The notes: a model not told the origin generated them from the sequence alone. Counted from the stretch's first letter, positions 1-9,521 are shown. The stretch is DNA of 64,000 nucleotides from Sulfitobacter mediterraneus (GCF_016801775.1 NZ_CP069004.1:372001-436000); one strand, 5' to 3'. Numbers and translations are program-made.

Positions 1-521
1 ATCTGGTCGAGGGATCGATCTCTTTCCTTGGGGATCTGATCCCTTTCATCCGCTTTGTCTCCTCGACCGATACCAAGATGGGTGAGGCACGGGTGATCGT
101 GGAGGGCCCCGCCGATGATCCCAGGGTGTCGTTCGAATCCACACCTGATGCTCCGCAAGACGAAGTGCTTGCGCAGCTTTTGTTTGACCGCAACCTATCG
201 GACATCTCCGCCTTCCAGGCGCTGCAATTGGCGGGGGCCGTGGCCACCTTGGCTGGCCGTGGCGGCGGCGGGGTGATCTCAAACCTGCGGGACGGTTTCG
301 GTCTGGATGATTTTGATGTCACCACAAACAGCAATGGCGCCACCGCCGTGCGGGCGGGCAAATATATATCCGAGAACATCTATACCGATATAACCGCCGC
401 CTCAGACGGCACTGGTGAGGTGTCCCTGAACCTTGATCTTACGCCAAATCTCAAGGCCAAGGGCACGCTTGGCTCAGACGGGAACAGTGGTCTGGGGATC
501 TTCTTTGAGAAAGACTATTGA
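1..521 (+). CDS. tamB: TamB, C-terminal fragment (translocation and assembly module)
   Basis: The frame is open from base 3 to the stop at 519-521, so this is the 3' end of a gene that begins before the window. The roughly 170 visible residues match the DUF490 C-terminus of TamB: PQDEVLAQLLFDR, then a glycine-rich stretch, then a beta-strand-rich tail ending FFEKDY, like an outer-membrane strand signature. TamB is an inner-membrane-anchored periplasmic bridge that works with TamA in outer-membrane biogenesis and lipid transport. The first ATG at 78 is internal and is not the gene start. The converging flavin reductase gene begins only 3 bases after the stop, so there is little room for a terminator. 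Confidence 0.9.
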   Translation, partial: LVEGSISFLGDLIPFIRFVSSTDTKMGEARVIVEGPADDPRVSFESTPDAPQDEVLAQLLFDRNLSDISAFQALQLAGAVATLAGRGGGGVISNLRDGFGLDDFDVTTNSNGATAVRAGKYISENIYTDITAASDGTGEVSLNLDLTPNLKAKGTLGSDGNSGLGIFFEKDY

Positions 522-524
522 GGG

Positions 525-1085
525 TTAGCTGTTGGGCTGAAAACGCCCGAACCGGCCCTGATCAAACATCAACCCGGCGCCTTTGCCGCGTCGTTCTGTG
601 ACTTCGGTCACTTTGCCCAGAACGATCGAATGATCGCCAGCCGGATGCACCGCAAAAGTCTCGCACTGGAACGCGGCCAGACAGCCCGCCAGATGCGGTG
701 TGCCCTGATCACCAGCGGTCCAGTCAAAGCGGTCAAACCCATCGCCGTTACGGGCAAAATGGTCTGCAAGGGGCTGCTGGTTGTCGCCCAATACGTGAAT
801 GCAGAAATGCGAGGCCTGCACGAAAGCGTCATGACGCTGCGAGCGTAAAGCAGGGGACCAAAGCACCAAAGGCGGGTCCAAAGAGATCGACGAGAAACTG
901 TTGGCCGTCATGCCAATGGGCCCCATCGGGGTATCCACAGTGACCACGGTCACACCGGTACCAAATCGACCAAAGGCATGGCGCAGGGCCGCGCCATCGT
1001 CAGACTGCGGGGCAAAAGTGATCACATCGTCATCCATCGCGCCAAGCGGTGCCACGGCTGCCTGTAATTGTCCATAACGCGCCAT
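525..1085 (-). CDS. Flavin reductase family protein
   Basis: A 186-aa protein with the flavin reductase-like FMN-binding barrel. The motifs are GRFGTGVTVVTV near residue 40, TANSFSSISLDPPLVLWSP near 60-77, and GDHSIVLGKVTEV near 150-162. Family members (HpaC/RutF type) reduce FMN or FAD with NAD(P)H, usually to supply a separate monooxygenase, but no monooxygenase lies next to it, so the partner is unknown. The start at 1085 has a weak AAAAGG about ten bases upstream. A second ATG at 1037, just before the conserved fold, is a reasonable alternative and would remove 16 residues. Family assignment is firm; substrate is not. Confidence 0.88.
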   Translation of the reverse strand: MARYGQLQAAVAPLGAMDDDVITFAPQSDDGAALRHAFGRFGTGVTVVTVDTPMGPIGMTANSFSSISLDPPLVLWSPALRSQRHDAFVQASHFCIHVLGDNQQPLADHFARNGDGFDRFDWTAGDQGTPHLAGCLAAFQCETFAVHPAGDHSIVLGKVTEVTERRGKGAGLMFDQGRFGRFQPNS

Positions 1086-1326
1086 GTGTGGTTGCGCCTT
1101 TTCTGTTCTGGATCGGTTTCTCAGACCTTCTATCTAGGGCGCGAATGCGCATTGCGCAGGGTCAAAATGCGGCATTTCCAAGAATTCTTCGCCCAGGTGA
1201 GTTTGAATTTGGTGTTTTGCGGCGCTGTGGGCGGCAAAATTCGAAAATTAACCTCTTCTCAAGAATTGCACTTTAGCGATCGTTCCACCCGCAAACCAGC
1301 ACACTAACAGACATTCCGGAGCAGGT
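1086..1326. other. Divergent intergenic region with short palindromes
   Basis: This gap separates the flavin reductase from the histidine kinase and must hold both promoters. I see no gene in it. Two perfect 10-bp palindromes are present, AATGCGCATT near 1144-1153 and AAGAATTCTT near 1180-1189, either of which could be a regulator site. A GGAGCAGG ribosome binding site at 1318-1325 precedes the GTG start of the kinase. Confidence 0.4.
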
Positions 1327-2487
1327 GTGAAAGACAACAATTATCTCAAAGCGGAATTGACCGATCTGATCCAATCGGACGAAAGCACCTGGAATTTTAT
1401 TCAGCAAGGTTCGCTTGACGGAATCTGGTATTGGGATCTCGAAGATCCGGCAAACGAATGGATGAGCCCCGAGTTATGGGAACTGTTCGGCATTGACCCA
1501 GCAACCAAAACCCATTGCCCGGATGAATGGCAGGACATCATCTTTCCCGAAGATCTGGCCTTGGCGCTCAAGAATTTTGAGGCCCATTGTGCAGATCCCG
1601 AATGCCCATACGATCAGGTGGTGCGATACCGCCATGCGGATGGATCGGTGGTTTGGGTGCGCTGCCGCGGCCTTGCGATCCGTGATGAGACAGGCAAACC
1701 CATTCGAATGCTGGGCGCACATACAGATTTGACCGCTGTCAAGAAGTCGGAAGAAAACGCCCGCAATGGCTGGCGGGCGGCAGAACTGGCCAATTCTGAG
1801 CTGAAATCCTTTGCCTATTCCGTGTCGCACGACATGAAAGCCCCCGCAAATACGCTCAAGCTGCTTTTGGACGAGTTGGAGCATCTTGGCCTTGGCTCAG
1901 AGCGGTCCGAGGCACAATCCATTCTGGATATGGCCCAAAAAACTGTCACGAGGATGCAGACCCAAATCGATGATATTCTTGATTACACCAGTGTCATCGG
2001 CTTTGAGCCCAAGCTTGAACCGCTTGATCTGTCAAAGGTCGCAGCCGATGCCGTGGCCGCGTTGCAGGCCGATATTCGCGGCGCAAACGGTGAGGTGCAA
2101 ATCGGCCCGCTGCCTTGGGTTGATGGGGCCGCCACCCAGATGAACATCTTGTTTCAAAACTTGATCAACAACGCGATCAAGTTTCACCGCGATGGTGTCG
2201 CGCCGGTGGTGCGTTTGGATGCAGAAACAGATCCGGCGAATGGCAAGGTTACTATTCGGTTCACCGACAATGGCATTGGCATACCTGAGGCGGATCAATC
2301 GCGCATCTTCGCCCTGTTTCAGCGGTTGCACACCCGCGAAAATTTTGCCGGAACCGGCATTGGTTTACCGCTGTGCCTGCGCATTGCGATGATCCACCAA
2401 GGCACGCTTGAAGTGGCATCCAATCCCGGCGAGGGCAGTTGTTTTTCACTGATCCTGCCCGCAAAATCTGGCGGAGAGATATCATGA
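1327..2487 (+). CDS. PAS-domain sensor histidine kinase
   Basis: A 386-aa soluble kinase with no signal peptide or membrane segment. The order is a PAS fold (about residues 30-138, with WYWDLED and a PAS_3-like end HTDLTAVKK), a dimerisation helix with the phospho-acceptor in SVSHDMKAP (His168), and an HATPase domain with the N box (LINNAIKFH), G1 (DNGIGIPE) and G2 (GTGIGLPLC). It starts at GTG 1327, chosen for the GGAGCAGG site directly upstream. The last codons overlap the start of the receiver gene (ATGA), so the two are translationally coupled and probably a cognate pair. The PAS domain suggests a cytoplasmic signal such as light, redox or a small ligand, which cannot be told apart here; no LOV-type cysteine motif is obvious. 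Confidence 0.92.
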   Translation: MKDNNYLKAELTDLIQSDESTWNFIQQGSLDGIWYWDLEDPANEWMSPELWELFGIDPATKTHCPDEWQDIIFPEDLALALKNFEAHCADPECPYDQVVRYRHADGSVVWVRCRGLAIRDETGKPIRMLGAHTDLTAVKKSEENARNGWRAAELANSELKSFAYSVSHDMKAPANTLKLLLDELEHLGLGSERSEAQSILDMAQKTVTRMQTQIDDILDYTSVIGFEPKLEPLDLSKVAADAVAALQADIRGANGEVQIGPLPWVDGAATQMNILFQNLINNAIKFHRDGVAPVVRLDAETDPANGKVTIRFTDNGIGIPEADQSRIFALFQRLHTRENFAGTGIGLPLCLRIAMIHQGTLEVASNPGEGSCFSLILPAKSGGEIS

Positions 2488-2894
2488 CAGACCAGGCCTC
2501 CATCGGTTGTGCAATGATTGTTGACGACGAACCCTTTGACCAAATGATGTATGAACGCATCCTGAAACGGTCCGGGCTGGTCGATCAGGTGATCGGTTTT
2601 CCATATGCGGCAGAGGCGCTGGAATACCTTGCGCGGGAGGACAGGCCCAAGGTCGATGTCATTTTTCTGGATATCAATATGCCGCGGATGAACGGCTTTG
2701 AGTTTCTGGAGGCGGCGAGCCGTGATCTTGGCCCCCGGTTTGTGAAAGTCTGCGTTGTCATGCTGACCACATCCATCGCGCCCGAAGACCGTGCGCGCGC
2801 TGCAAGCTTTGAGGCGGTGCGCGATTTTCTTTCCAAACCTCTCAGCCATGAAGACGTGGTGCATGTCGCCAATCTGCTGGCGGAGGTTGAATAG
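2484..2894 (+). CDS. Stand-alone receiver-domain response regulator
   Basis: A 136-aa protein that is only a receiver domain: acidic pair VDDEP near 13-17, phospho-acceptor Asp63 in FLDINMP, the switch threonines in MLTTS, and the conserved lysine in FLSKP. There is no DNA-binding or enzymatic output domain, so signalling must pass by protein contact, as in Rcp1/CheY-like regulators. The ATG at 2484 overlaps the kinase stop by four bases, which decides this start over an in-frame upstream ATG at 2439 inside the kinase gene. Phosphotransfer from the upstream kinase is inferred from the overlap. Confidence 0.92.
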   Translation: MTDQASIGCAMIVDDEPFDQMMYERILKRSGLVDQVIGFPYAAEALEYLAREDRPKVDVIFLDINMPRMNGFEFLEAASRDLGPRFVKVCVVMLTTSIAPEDRARAASFEAVRDFLSKPLSHEDVVHVANLLAEVE

Positions 2895-2910
2895 GGTCCG
2901 GCTCTGGTGA

Positions 2911-2941
2911 TCTTGGGGCAGGGGGCCAGGGCCCCCCGCCA
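2911..2941. terminator. GC-rich hairpin between converging genes
   Basis: The gap between the response regulator and acetyl-CoA synthetase contains GGGGGCCAGGGCCCCCC (2921-2937), able to form a short, very GC-rich hairpin. There is no strong T run. It resembles the GGGGGCCAGCCCCC element after the LysM gene, so it may be a degenerate member of that 3'-end repeat family. Confidence 0.45.
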
Positions 2942-2946
2942 TAAAA

Positions 2947-4902
2947 TCAGCGGTTCATCCGGTTCTCGATCAGGTCATCCACCACCGACGGGTCGGCCAG
3001 AGTCGACGTGTCTCCCAAAGCGCCATAATCATTCTCGGCAATCTTACGCAGGATCCGCCGCATGATTTTGCCCGATCTTGTTTTCGGCAGGCCCGGCGCC
3101 CATTGGATCAGATCGGGGGAGGCAATCGGCCCGATTTCCGTGCGGACCCAATTGCGCAACTCAAGGCGCAGCTCCTCGCTTGGCTCTTCGCCGCCCATCA
3201 AGGTCACATAGCAATAAATGCCCTGGCCCTTGATCTCATGCGGATAGCCGACCACCGCCGCCTCGGCCACCTTGGCATGCGCCACAAGCGCACTTTCCAC
3301 TTCGGCGGTGCCCATCCTGTGCCCTGAGACGTTGATCACATCATCGACACGGCCGGTGATCCAATAATCTCCATCTGCATCGCGTTTGCAGCCATCGCCG
3401 GTGAAGTAATAGCCGGGGTAATCGGCGAAGTAGGTTTTTTCGAACCGTTCATGATCGCCCCAAACGGTGCGCATTTGACCCGGCCAGCTGTTGGCGATGC
3501 ACAACACGCCCTCAACAGGATTCTCCGTTAACACCTCGGCGGTGGTGGGCTCCAACACCACGGGTTTGATCCCAAAAAACGGCTTCATCGCCGCGCCGGG
3601 TTTCATGTCGTGGGCGCCGGGCAGCGGTGTCATCAAATGCCCGCCGGTTTCGGTCTGCCACCATGTGTCGACAATCGGACAGCGCCCGCCGCCCACCACA
3701 TCGTTGTACCAATTCCATGCCTCGGGGTTGATCGGCTCTCCCACGGTGCCCAGCACCTTGATGCTGCTCAAATCGCATTTGGAAACAAAATCATTGCCTT
3801 GACCCATCAGCGCCCGAATGGCGGTCGGCGCGGTGTAGAACTGATTGACCTTGTGCTTTTCGCAAACCTGCCAGAACCGGCTGGCATCGGGATAGGTTGG
3901 CACCCCTTCAAACATCAGCGTGGTCGCGCCATTGGCCAACGGCCCATAGACGATATAGCTGTGCCCCGTGACCCAACCAACGTCCGCGGTGCACCAGTAA
4001 ATATCGCCCTCCTGGTAATCAAAGGTGATCTCATGGGTCATCGCCGCATAGACCAGATAGCCGCCCGTGCTGTGCACCACGCCTTTGGGCTGTCCGGTAG
4101 AGCCGGAGGTATAGAGGATAAACAGCGGATCTTCGGCGTTCATCTCTTCGGGCTCACAGGTGTCGGCGGCATCTGCTGCCAAGGCGTTGTAATCAAAATC
4201 GCGCCCGTCCACCCATGTGGTCTGGCCGCCGGTGCGCTTGACCACCAGAAGTTTCACGCTGTCCGGACAATGCAGCAGCGCCTGATCGGCATTGGTCTTG
4301 AGCGGGGTGGCCCGTCCGCCGCGCGGAGCATAATCGGCGGTGATGACCACCTTTGCCTCTGATCCATTGACCCGCGCCGCCAGTGCATCGGGGGAAAATC
4401 CAGCAAAAACAATAGAATGAATTGCACCGATCCGCGCACATGCCAGCATGGCATAGGCCGCCTCGGGGATCATCGGCATGTAGATAATTACCCGGTCGCC
4501 TTTTCCAACGCCCATATCGCGCAGGATATTTGCCATCTTGCAGGTCTGGCTGTGCAGCTCGCGATAGCTGATGTGTTTGGCGTCTTCGTCGGGGCTGTCC
4601 GGCTCCCAGATGATGGCGGTTTGGTCGCCGCGGGTTTCCAGATGCCGGTCTATGCAATTGGCCGAAACATTCAGCGATCCATCGGCGTACCAGTTGATAT
4701 GGACATTGCCCAAGGTGAAATCGACATCCTGCACCTGAGTGAAAGGTTTGATCCAATCCACACGGGCCGCTTGTTCGCGCCAAAACCCATCGGGATCATC
4801 CATGGATGCCTGATACATCTGGGCATACCGCTCTGCATTCACATGGGCATTTGCGGCCATCTCGGCGGATGGCGGATAGGTCTTGGCGGCGTCGTCGGAC
4901 AT
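2947..4902 (-). CDS. acsA: Acetyl-CoA synthetase (acetate--CoA ligase, AMP-forming)
   Basis: A 651-aa enzyme that converts acetate, ATP and CoA to acetyl-CoA via acetyl-AMP. Adenylate-forming core motifs are all present: [11 protein letters not shown] (264-274), TWWQTETGG, the [15 protein letters not shown] hinge motif, and near the C-terminus [11 protein letters not shown], whose lysine (about 612) is the catalytic residue that is acetylated for control in this family. Length matches the family. MSDDAAK at 4902 is chosen over an ATG seven codons upstream because a purine-rich AGGGGA lies just before it. It is transcribed divergently from the TRAP operon. Substrate preference for acetate over propionate is inferred from overall similarity. 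Confidence 0.96.
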   Translation of the reverse strand: MSDDAAKTYPPSAEMAANAHVNAERYAQMYQASMDDPDGFWREQAARVDWIKPFTQVQDVDFTLGNVHINWYADGSLNVSANCIDRHLETRGDQTAIIWEPDSPDEDAKHISYRELHSQTCKMANILRDMGVGKGDRVIIYMPMIPEAAYAMLACARIGAIHSIVFAGFSPDALAARVNGSEAKVVITADYAPRGGRATPLKTNADQALLHCPDSVKLLVVKRTGGQTTWVDGRDFDYNALAADAADTCEPEEMNAEDPLFILYTSGSTGQPKGVVHSTGGYLVYAAMTHEITFDYQEGDIYWCTADVGWVTGHSYIVYGPLANGATTLMFEGVPTYPDASRFWQVCEKHKVNQFYTAPTAIRALMGQGNDFVSKCDLSSIKVLGTVGEPINPEAWNWYNDVVGGGRCPIVDTWWQTETGGHLMTPLPGAHDMKPGAAMKPFFGIKPVVLEPTTAEVLTENPVEGVLCIANSWPGQMRTVWGDHERFEKTYFADYPGYYFTGDGCKRDADGDYWITGRVDDVINVSGHRMGTAEVESALVAHAKVAEAAVVGYPHEIKGQGIYCYVTLMGGEEPSEELRLELRNWVRTEIGPIASPDLIQWAPGLPKTRSGKIMRRILRKIAENDYGALGDTSTLADPSVVDDLIENRMNR

Positions 4903-5224
4903 GATGGTCCCCTCCCTTGGCAATCTGTCGTCTGTGATGCGTGCGGGCCAATGGCCCTTTGCATCCCTCCTGAGCGGATCATAGCGGGCTGAGAAAGGAA
5001 GGGAACACGCAACTGTGACGCCGAGCAGCCTTGGCGCATCATTTTACAGACAATCGGGCAGATCCTGATTGGCTGCGCGACGCTTGGCTTGTCGGGCAAA
5101 TGCAAGGTGCGGCGTGGGGCGCCCAAATCTTGTTCAGCGATCGGGCTTGGCAGTCGGGTCTTGGCGGGCTAGCCTTGACCCCAAGCGCACGAAAGTGTTG
5201 CGCGTATTAATGGGAGAGACATCA
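4903..5224. other. Divergent promoter region acsA / TRAP operon
   Basis: A 322-bp gap without a convincing gene. It must carry promoters for acetyl-CoA synthetase (leftward) and the TRAP operon (rightward). A small inverted repeat GGGCCAATGGCCC lies at about 4947-4960. I could not identify a clear -35/-10 pair. A GGGAGAG ribosome binding site at 5212-5218 serves the start at 5225. Confidence 0.5.
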
Positions 5225-6238
5225 ATGACCAAATATTTGAGCGGTGCAGCTGCCTGCGCCCTGAGCCTTGCCTTTGTCACCGAAGCGGCCGCGACCGAAT
5301 GGAACGTGTCGGTCTGGGGCAAACGTCGCGCCTTTACAGAACATGTTGAAAAACTTGCTGAACTGGTTTCGGAAAAAACCGGCGGCGAGTTCACCATGAA
5401 CGTCAGCTATGGCGGGCTGAGCAAGAACCGCGAGAACCTTGACGGGATTTCCATCGGCGCGTTCGAGATGGCGCAGTTCTGTGCCGGCTATCACCGCGAC
5501 AAGAACCGGGTTGTGACCGTGCTGGAACTGCCGTTCCTCGGCGTTGAAAATCTGGAGCAGGAAGTGGCGGTCTCCAAGGCGGTTTACGCGCATCCCGCGG
5601 CCACCGATGAGATGGCGCAATGGAATGCCAAGCTGCTGATGACCTCGCCAATGCCGCAATACAATCTGGTGGGCACAGGCGATCCGCGCACCACACTGGC
5701 CGACTTCGAGGGCATGCGTGTGCGTGCCACCGGCGGGTTGGGCAAAGCGTTTGAAGCAGTGGGCGGTGTGCCGACATCCGTGACCGCGACCGAAGCCTAT
5801 CAAGCGATGGAATCCGGGGTGGTGGACACCGTTGCCTTCGCACAGCACGCTCACCTCAGCTTTGGCACCATCAACCAGGCCGATTGGTGGACCGCGAACC
5901 TGAACCCCGGCACCGTGAACTGCCCTGTGGTGGTGAACATCGACGCCTACGAATCCCTGTCTGACAAAGAGCGCGAGGCGCTGGACAGCTCGGTTGACGA
6001 GGCGCTGGATCACTATCTGGCCAACTACGCCGCATTGCTTGAAAAATGGGACAGCGTGCTGGCCGAAAAAGGCGTGCAAAAAGTTGAGATCGCCCCTGAG
6101 GTGATCGCAGAGTTCCGCGCCAAGGCGGCCGATCCGATCCGCGATGCTTGGATCAAAGACATGGAAGCGCAAGGCCTGCCGGGTCAGGAGCTTTATGACC
6201 TGGTTGTGAAAACACTGGCCGAGGCCAAAGGCAGCTAA
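5225..6238 (+). CDS. dctP: TRAP transporter solute-binding protein (DctP family)
   Basis: A 337-aa periplasmic binding protein with a signal peptide ending near AAATEW. It shows the DctP fold, including the conserved arginine region LADFEGMRVRATGG, where the family Arg binds the carboxylate of the ligand, and the helix GVPTSVTATEAYQAMESGVVD. It delivers substrate to the DctQM permease encoded next. The start at 5225 is chosen for its good Shine-Dalgarno and signal peptide; an in-frame ATG at 5210 lies within the ribosome binding region. The ligand is unknown, though an organic acid is expected from the family. A hairpin immediately follows the stop. Confidence 0.93.
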   Translation: MTKYLSGAAACALSLAFVTEAAATEWNVSVWGKRRAFTEHVEKLAELVSEKTGGEFTMNVSYGGLSKNRENLDGISIGAFEMAQFCAGYHRDKNRVVTVLELPFLGVENLEQEVAVSKAVYAHPAATDEMAQWNAKLLMTSPMPQYNLVGTGDPRTTLADFEGMRVRATGGLGKAFEAVGGVPTSVTATEAYQAMESGVVDTVAFAQHAHLSFGTINQADWWTANLNPGTVNCPVVVNIDAYESLSDKEREALDSSVDEALDHYLANYAALLEKWDSVLAEKGVQKVEIAPEVIAEFRAKAADPIRDAWIKDMEAQGLPGQELYDLVVKTLAEAKGS

Positions 6239-6245
6239 GCCTTTC

Positions 6246-6267
6246 GGGGCGGGAGTATTCCCGCCCC
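6246..6267 (+). terminator. Hairpin between dctP and dctQ
   Basis: GGGGCGGGA (6246-6254) pairs perfectly with TCCCGCCCC (6259-6267) around a 4-base loop, just after the binding-protein stop. A second small hairpin, CGGGGT/ACCCCG, lies at 6286-6299. There is no T tract. Such intercistronic hairpins in transporter operons commonly stabilise the upstream message or attenuate read-through, so the binding protein is made in excess of the permease. Confidence 0.7.
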
Positions 6268-6328
6268 AAAGCTACATAGGTAGGGCGGGGTCCACCCCGT
6301 CTTGCCCTCCCATAAAAGGACGACGCAT

Positions 6329-6958
6329 ATGGCTGGATCTGCCGCAGTGCTGGAAGATTCCAGTATACTCAGCAAACTTGACCGGGCCTTGCTTCCCATC
6401 GAACGGTTCTGTGCCTTGCTCAGTGGATTGGCGATCTTTTCGCTGATGTTTCTGGCGGCCTATTCCGTCACGGGCCGCAAGTTTTTTGCCTCTCCCTTGG
6501 CGGGATATGTCGACTATATCGAAGCGGCAATGCCGATCATTGCGATCATGGGCGTGTCCTATGTACAGCGCGACGGCACCCATATCCGCATGGATATGCT
6601 GGTCGGGGCGCTCAAGGGGCGGCTTTTATGGCTGTTTGAGCTGATCTCGGTGTTGTTGATGCTTTTGCTGATTGTGGCCCTGACATGGGGCGCCTGGGAA
6701 CATTTCGACCGTTCCTTTGACTGCGCGCGCCCCCTGTGCAGCCGCGACAGCTCCATTGATATCGGTATCCCGATCTGGCCGAGCAAACTGGTGGTCCCGG
6801 TCGCGTTTTTTGTGCTCAGCCTGCGATTGTTGTTGCAGGCGTGGGGCTATGGACGTGCCCTCGTTCTGGGGTTGGAGAACCCCGTGGCGGTGCCGTTGAA
6901 CCTGACGGTGGCAGAACAGGCCATGCATGAGGCAGAGATGCTGGAAGGGGCCGACTGA
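6329..6958 (+). CDS. dctQ: TRAP transporter small permease (DctQ family)
   Basis: A 209-aa inner-membrane protein with four hydrophobic segments, starting at about residues 30, 72, 102 and 152. It is the small subunit that partners the large DctM permease. Family signatures include SLMFLAAYSVTGRKFF and the central PIIAIMGVSYVQRDGTHIRMDM, the typical DctQ stretch after helix 2. The start at 6329 follows AAAAGGACG; an in-frame ATG at 6302 lacks a site. Its stop (TGA 6956-6958) shares a base with the ATG of dctM, so the two subunits are coupled in translation. A loop with several cysteines (CARPLCSRD) is less usual. Confidence 0.9.
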   Translation: MAGSAAVLEDSSILSKLDRALLPIERFCALLSGLAIFSLMFLAAYSVTGRKFFASPLAGYVDYIEAAMPIIAIMGVSYVQRDGTHIRMDMLVGALKGRLLWLFELISVLLMLLLIVALTWGAWEHFDRSFDCARPLCSRDSSIDIGIPIWPSKLVVPVAFFVLSLRLLLQAWGYGRALVLGLENPVAVPLNLTVAEQAMHEAEMLEGAD

Positions 6959-8358
6959 TGGAACCCATTGAAATTGGCCTATGGGTCTCGGGCGGGATGC
7001 TGCTTTTGGTTGTGCTGGGCATGCGTGTGGCCTTTGCCGCCGGTATGGCGGGCTTTGTCGGGCTGGTCTGGCTGCGCTGGAACGGGTTCGATTATGATCC
7101 GGATCGGTTTGGCAAGGCATTGGAAATCAGCGTCAAAATCGCCGGATTGACACCCCATTCCAAGGTCAGCGCACAGGTGCTGTCGCTGATCCCGGTGTTT
7201 ATCATGATCGGCTATCTTGCCTATTATGCAAAACTCACCACGGCCCTGTTCGAGGCCTGCAAACGCTGGTTTGCCTGGGTGCCAGGCGGGCTGGCGGTCT
7301 CAACCGTATTTGCCACCGCCGGGTTTGCCGCAGTGTCGGGCGCATCCGTGGCCACGGCGGCAGTCTTTGCCCGCATCGCCATCCCGGAAATGCTCAAGAT
7401 CGGCTACAACAAACAATTCGCCGCTGGCGTTGTGGCGGCGGGCGGCACTCTGGCCTCGCTCATCCCGCCATCGGCCATTCTGGTGATCTATGCGATCATC
7501 GTGGAGCAGGACGTGGGCAAACTGCTGCTGGCCGGGTTCATCCCCGGTGCGTTCTCCGCCGTGGTCTATGCGATGCTGATCATTGGCATCGCGGTCATCT
7601 TCAAATCTGTCGGACCGCCGGTCAGCGGCTTTACCTGGCGCGAGCGCTTTGCGTCCCTGCCGCCCGCGCTGCCGATTGTGGCGGTGGTCGTGATCATCAT
7701 CTTCTTTGTCTACAACCCCTTTGGCGATGCTTGGGGCACCCCCACCGAAGGCGGCGCAGTGGGCGCATTCATCATCTTCCTGATGGCGCTTTATCGGGGC
7801 ATGCGCTGGGGACAGCTGAAAGAAGCGCTGCTGGAAACAGCCAAGCTGACAGTGATGATTTTCACCATCATCTGGGGCGTTCTGATCTATGTGCGGTTCT
7901 TGGGCTTTGCCGAATTGCCCGATGCCTTTGCCGATTGGATCACCTCGCTGGAAATGTCGCCACTGGTGATCTTGGTCTGTATCCTTTTGGCCTATGCGGT
8001 ACTGGGCATGTTCATGGATGCGATTGGGATGCTGCTGCTGACATTGCCTGTAGTCTATCCGGCGGTGATGGCCCTGAACGGCGGTGAGGCGGTTGCGGCG
8101 GCAGACAGTGCCTTTGGCATGTCCGGTCCGATGTGCGCAATCTGGTTCGGGATACTGGTGGTCAAAATGGCAGAGTTCTGCCTGATCACACCGCCCATAG
8201 GCCTCAACTGTTTCGTGGTTGCCGGCGTGCGTGATGATCTGACGGTTCAAGATGTGTTCCGTGGCGTGATGCCGTTCTTCGTCGCCGATGCCGTGACAAT
8301 CGCCTTGCTGGTGGCCTTTCCGGGGATCGTCCTGTGGCTGCCCTCGCTGGTGAGCTGA
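6958..8358 (+). CDS. dctM: TRAP transporter large permease (DctM family)
   Basis: A 466-aa inner-membrane transporter subunit with about 12 hydrophobic segments, the usual DctM architecture. It uses the sodium or proton gradient to import the ligand presented by the binding protein. Recognisable stretches are SGASVATAAVFARIAIPEM, GGTLASLIPPSAILVIYA (a highly conserved DctM signature) and EGGAVGAF. Near the C-terminus is ITPPIGLNCFVVAGV. The length is slightly above the typical 430 residues. It completes the dctPQM set in one operon, and a GC hairpin about 40 bases after the stop may end the transcript. Confidence 0.95.
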   Translation: MEPIEIGLWVSGGMLLLVVLGMRVAFAAGMAGFVGLVWLRWNGFDYDPDRFGKALEISVKIAGLTPHSKVSAQVLSLIPVFIMIGYLAYYAKLTTALFEACKRWFAWVPGGLAVSTVFATAGFAAVSGASVATAAVFARIAIPEMLKIGYNKQFAAGVVAAGGTLASLIPPSAILVIYAIIVEQDVGKLLLAGFIPGAFSAVVYAMLIIGIAVIFKSVGPPVSGFTWRERFASLPPALPIVAVVVIIIFFVYNPFGDAWGTPTEGGAVGAFIIFLMALYRGMRWGQLKEALLETAKLTVMIFTIIWGVLIYVRFLGFAELPDAFADWITSLEMSPLVILVCILLAYAVLGMFMDAIGMLLLTLPVVYPAVMALNGGEAVAAADSAFGMSGPMCAIWFGILVVKMAEFCLITPPIGLNCFVVAGVRDDLTVQDVFRGVMPFFVADAVTIALLVAFPGIVLWLPSLVS

Positions 8359-8399
8359 TCGTCTGACGCGGAGGCTTTGGCGGGGCAATACCTCTCAGC

Positions 8400-8427
8400 G
8401 GCAGGGCGGCTCTATTGTTGCCCTGCC
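8400..8427 (+). terminator. Possible terminator of the TRAP operon
   Basis: GGCAGGGC (8400-8407) and GCCCTGCC (8420-8427) form a perfect 8-bp stem with a 12-base loop, followed by CAATTTGTT. It sits between dctM and dusA. The T run is weak, so this is a plausible but not classic intrinsic terminator. Confidence 0.5.
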
Positions 8428-8475
8428 CAATTTGTTCTAATCCACGGGCTGACCCGACCCAAGCACAGAGCGCCC

Positions 8476-9492
8476 ATGCAACATCTGTCCAACACCCTCG
8501 ACTGGCACGCCCGCCTGTCCGTCGCACCGATGATGGATTGGACCGACCGTCATTGCCGGTACCTGCACCGATTGCTGAGCCGGAATACGCTGCTGTACAC
8601 CGAAATGGTCACTTCGCCCGCATTGGTGCGGGGCGGGGCGCTCCATCTGTTGGACTTTGACGCCTCTGAACATCCCGTGGCCCTGCAACTGGGCGGATCG
8701 GATCCAGCTGAGCTGGCAGAGGCGGCGCGGCTGGGAGCAGAGGCTGGATATGACGAGATCAACCTCAATGTGGGTTGCCCGTCGGACCGGGTACAATCGG
8801 GGCTCTTTGGTGCGGTGCTGATGGAGAACCCTGCGCTTGTGGCCCGCTGTGTGTCGGCCATGCGGGCGGCGGTGGATGTGGATGTGACCGTGAAATGCCG
8901 GATTGGCGTGGACGATCAAGACCCCGAAGAGATCTTGCCGGAGTTTCTTGCAAGGGTCATTGCAACAGGCTGTACCCGCGTCAGTATCCATGCCCGCAAA
9001 GCCTGGCTTCAGGGTCTGTCACCCAAGGAAAACCGCGACATCCCGCCGCTGGATTATCCGCTGGTCCACCGTATGAAAGAGCTGTTTCCAAATCTGCATA
9101 TTTCGGTCAACGGCGGGATCACTTCGCTTGAGGAGGCGGAGGCGTTTCTGGACGCTGGGTTGGACGGGGTGATGATCGGGCGCAGCGCCTACCACAGCCC
9201 GGCCGATATTCTGTGCCAGGCTGATCGGCGGATTTATGGCGATGGTGCCGACACAACGCCCGAAGAGGCCGTACGGGCCATGGTGCCCTATATCGAGGCG
9301 CATCTGGACAGCGGCGGGCGTTTGCATCAGATCACCCGCCACATGCTGGGCCTCTTTGCAGGGCGTCCCGGCGCACGTATCTGGCGGCGGACGCTGTCCG
9401 AAGGTGTCAGCAAACCGGGGGCCGATGTGTCACTGGTGCTCGAAGCGCTGGAGCAGATCGAGACACTGGCACAGACCCGCGAAGCGGTGTAG
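8476..9492 (+). CDS. dusA: tRNA-dihydrouridine(20/20a) synthase DusA
   Basis: A 338-aa flavoenzyme that reduces uridine to dihydrouridine in the tRNA D-loop. It begins with the Dus signature VAPMMDWTDRHCRYL and contains LNVGCPSDRVQSGLFGAVLM, whose cysteine is the catalytic acid. It also has the KCRIGVDD segment typical of DusA and the FMN phosphate-binding end ISVNGGI ... MIGRSAYHSP. Length agrees with DusA (about 330-345). MQHLSNTLDWHARLSVAP at 8476 fits homologues; an earlier in-frame start at 8377 would add residues unlike the family. Confidence 0.95.
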   Translation: MQHLSNTLDWHARLSVAPMMDWTDRHCRYLHRLLSRNTLLYTEMVTSPALVRGGALHLLDFDASEHPVALQLGGSDPAELAEAARLGAEAGYDEINLNVGCPSDRVQSGLFGAVLMENPALVARCVSAMRAAVDVDVTVKCRIGVDDQDPEEILPEFLARVIATGCTRVSIHARKAWLQGLSPKENRDIPPLDYPLVHRMKELFPNLHISVNGGITSLEEAEAFLDAGLDGVMIGRSAYHSPADILCQADRRIYGDGADTTPEEAVRAMVPYIEAHLDSGGRLHQITRHMLGLFAGRPGARIWRRTLSEGVSKPGADVSLVLEALEQIETLAQTREAV

Positions 9493-9521
9493 CAAAACCA
9501 AGACCCTGAGGGAGAGTGCAA

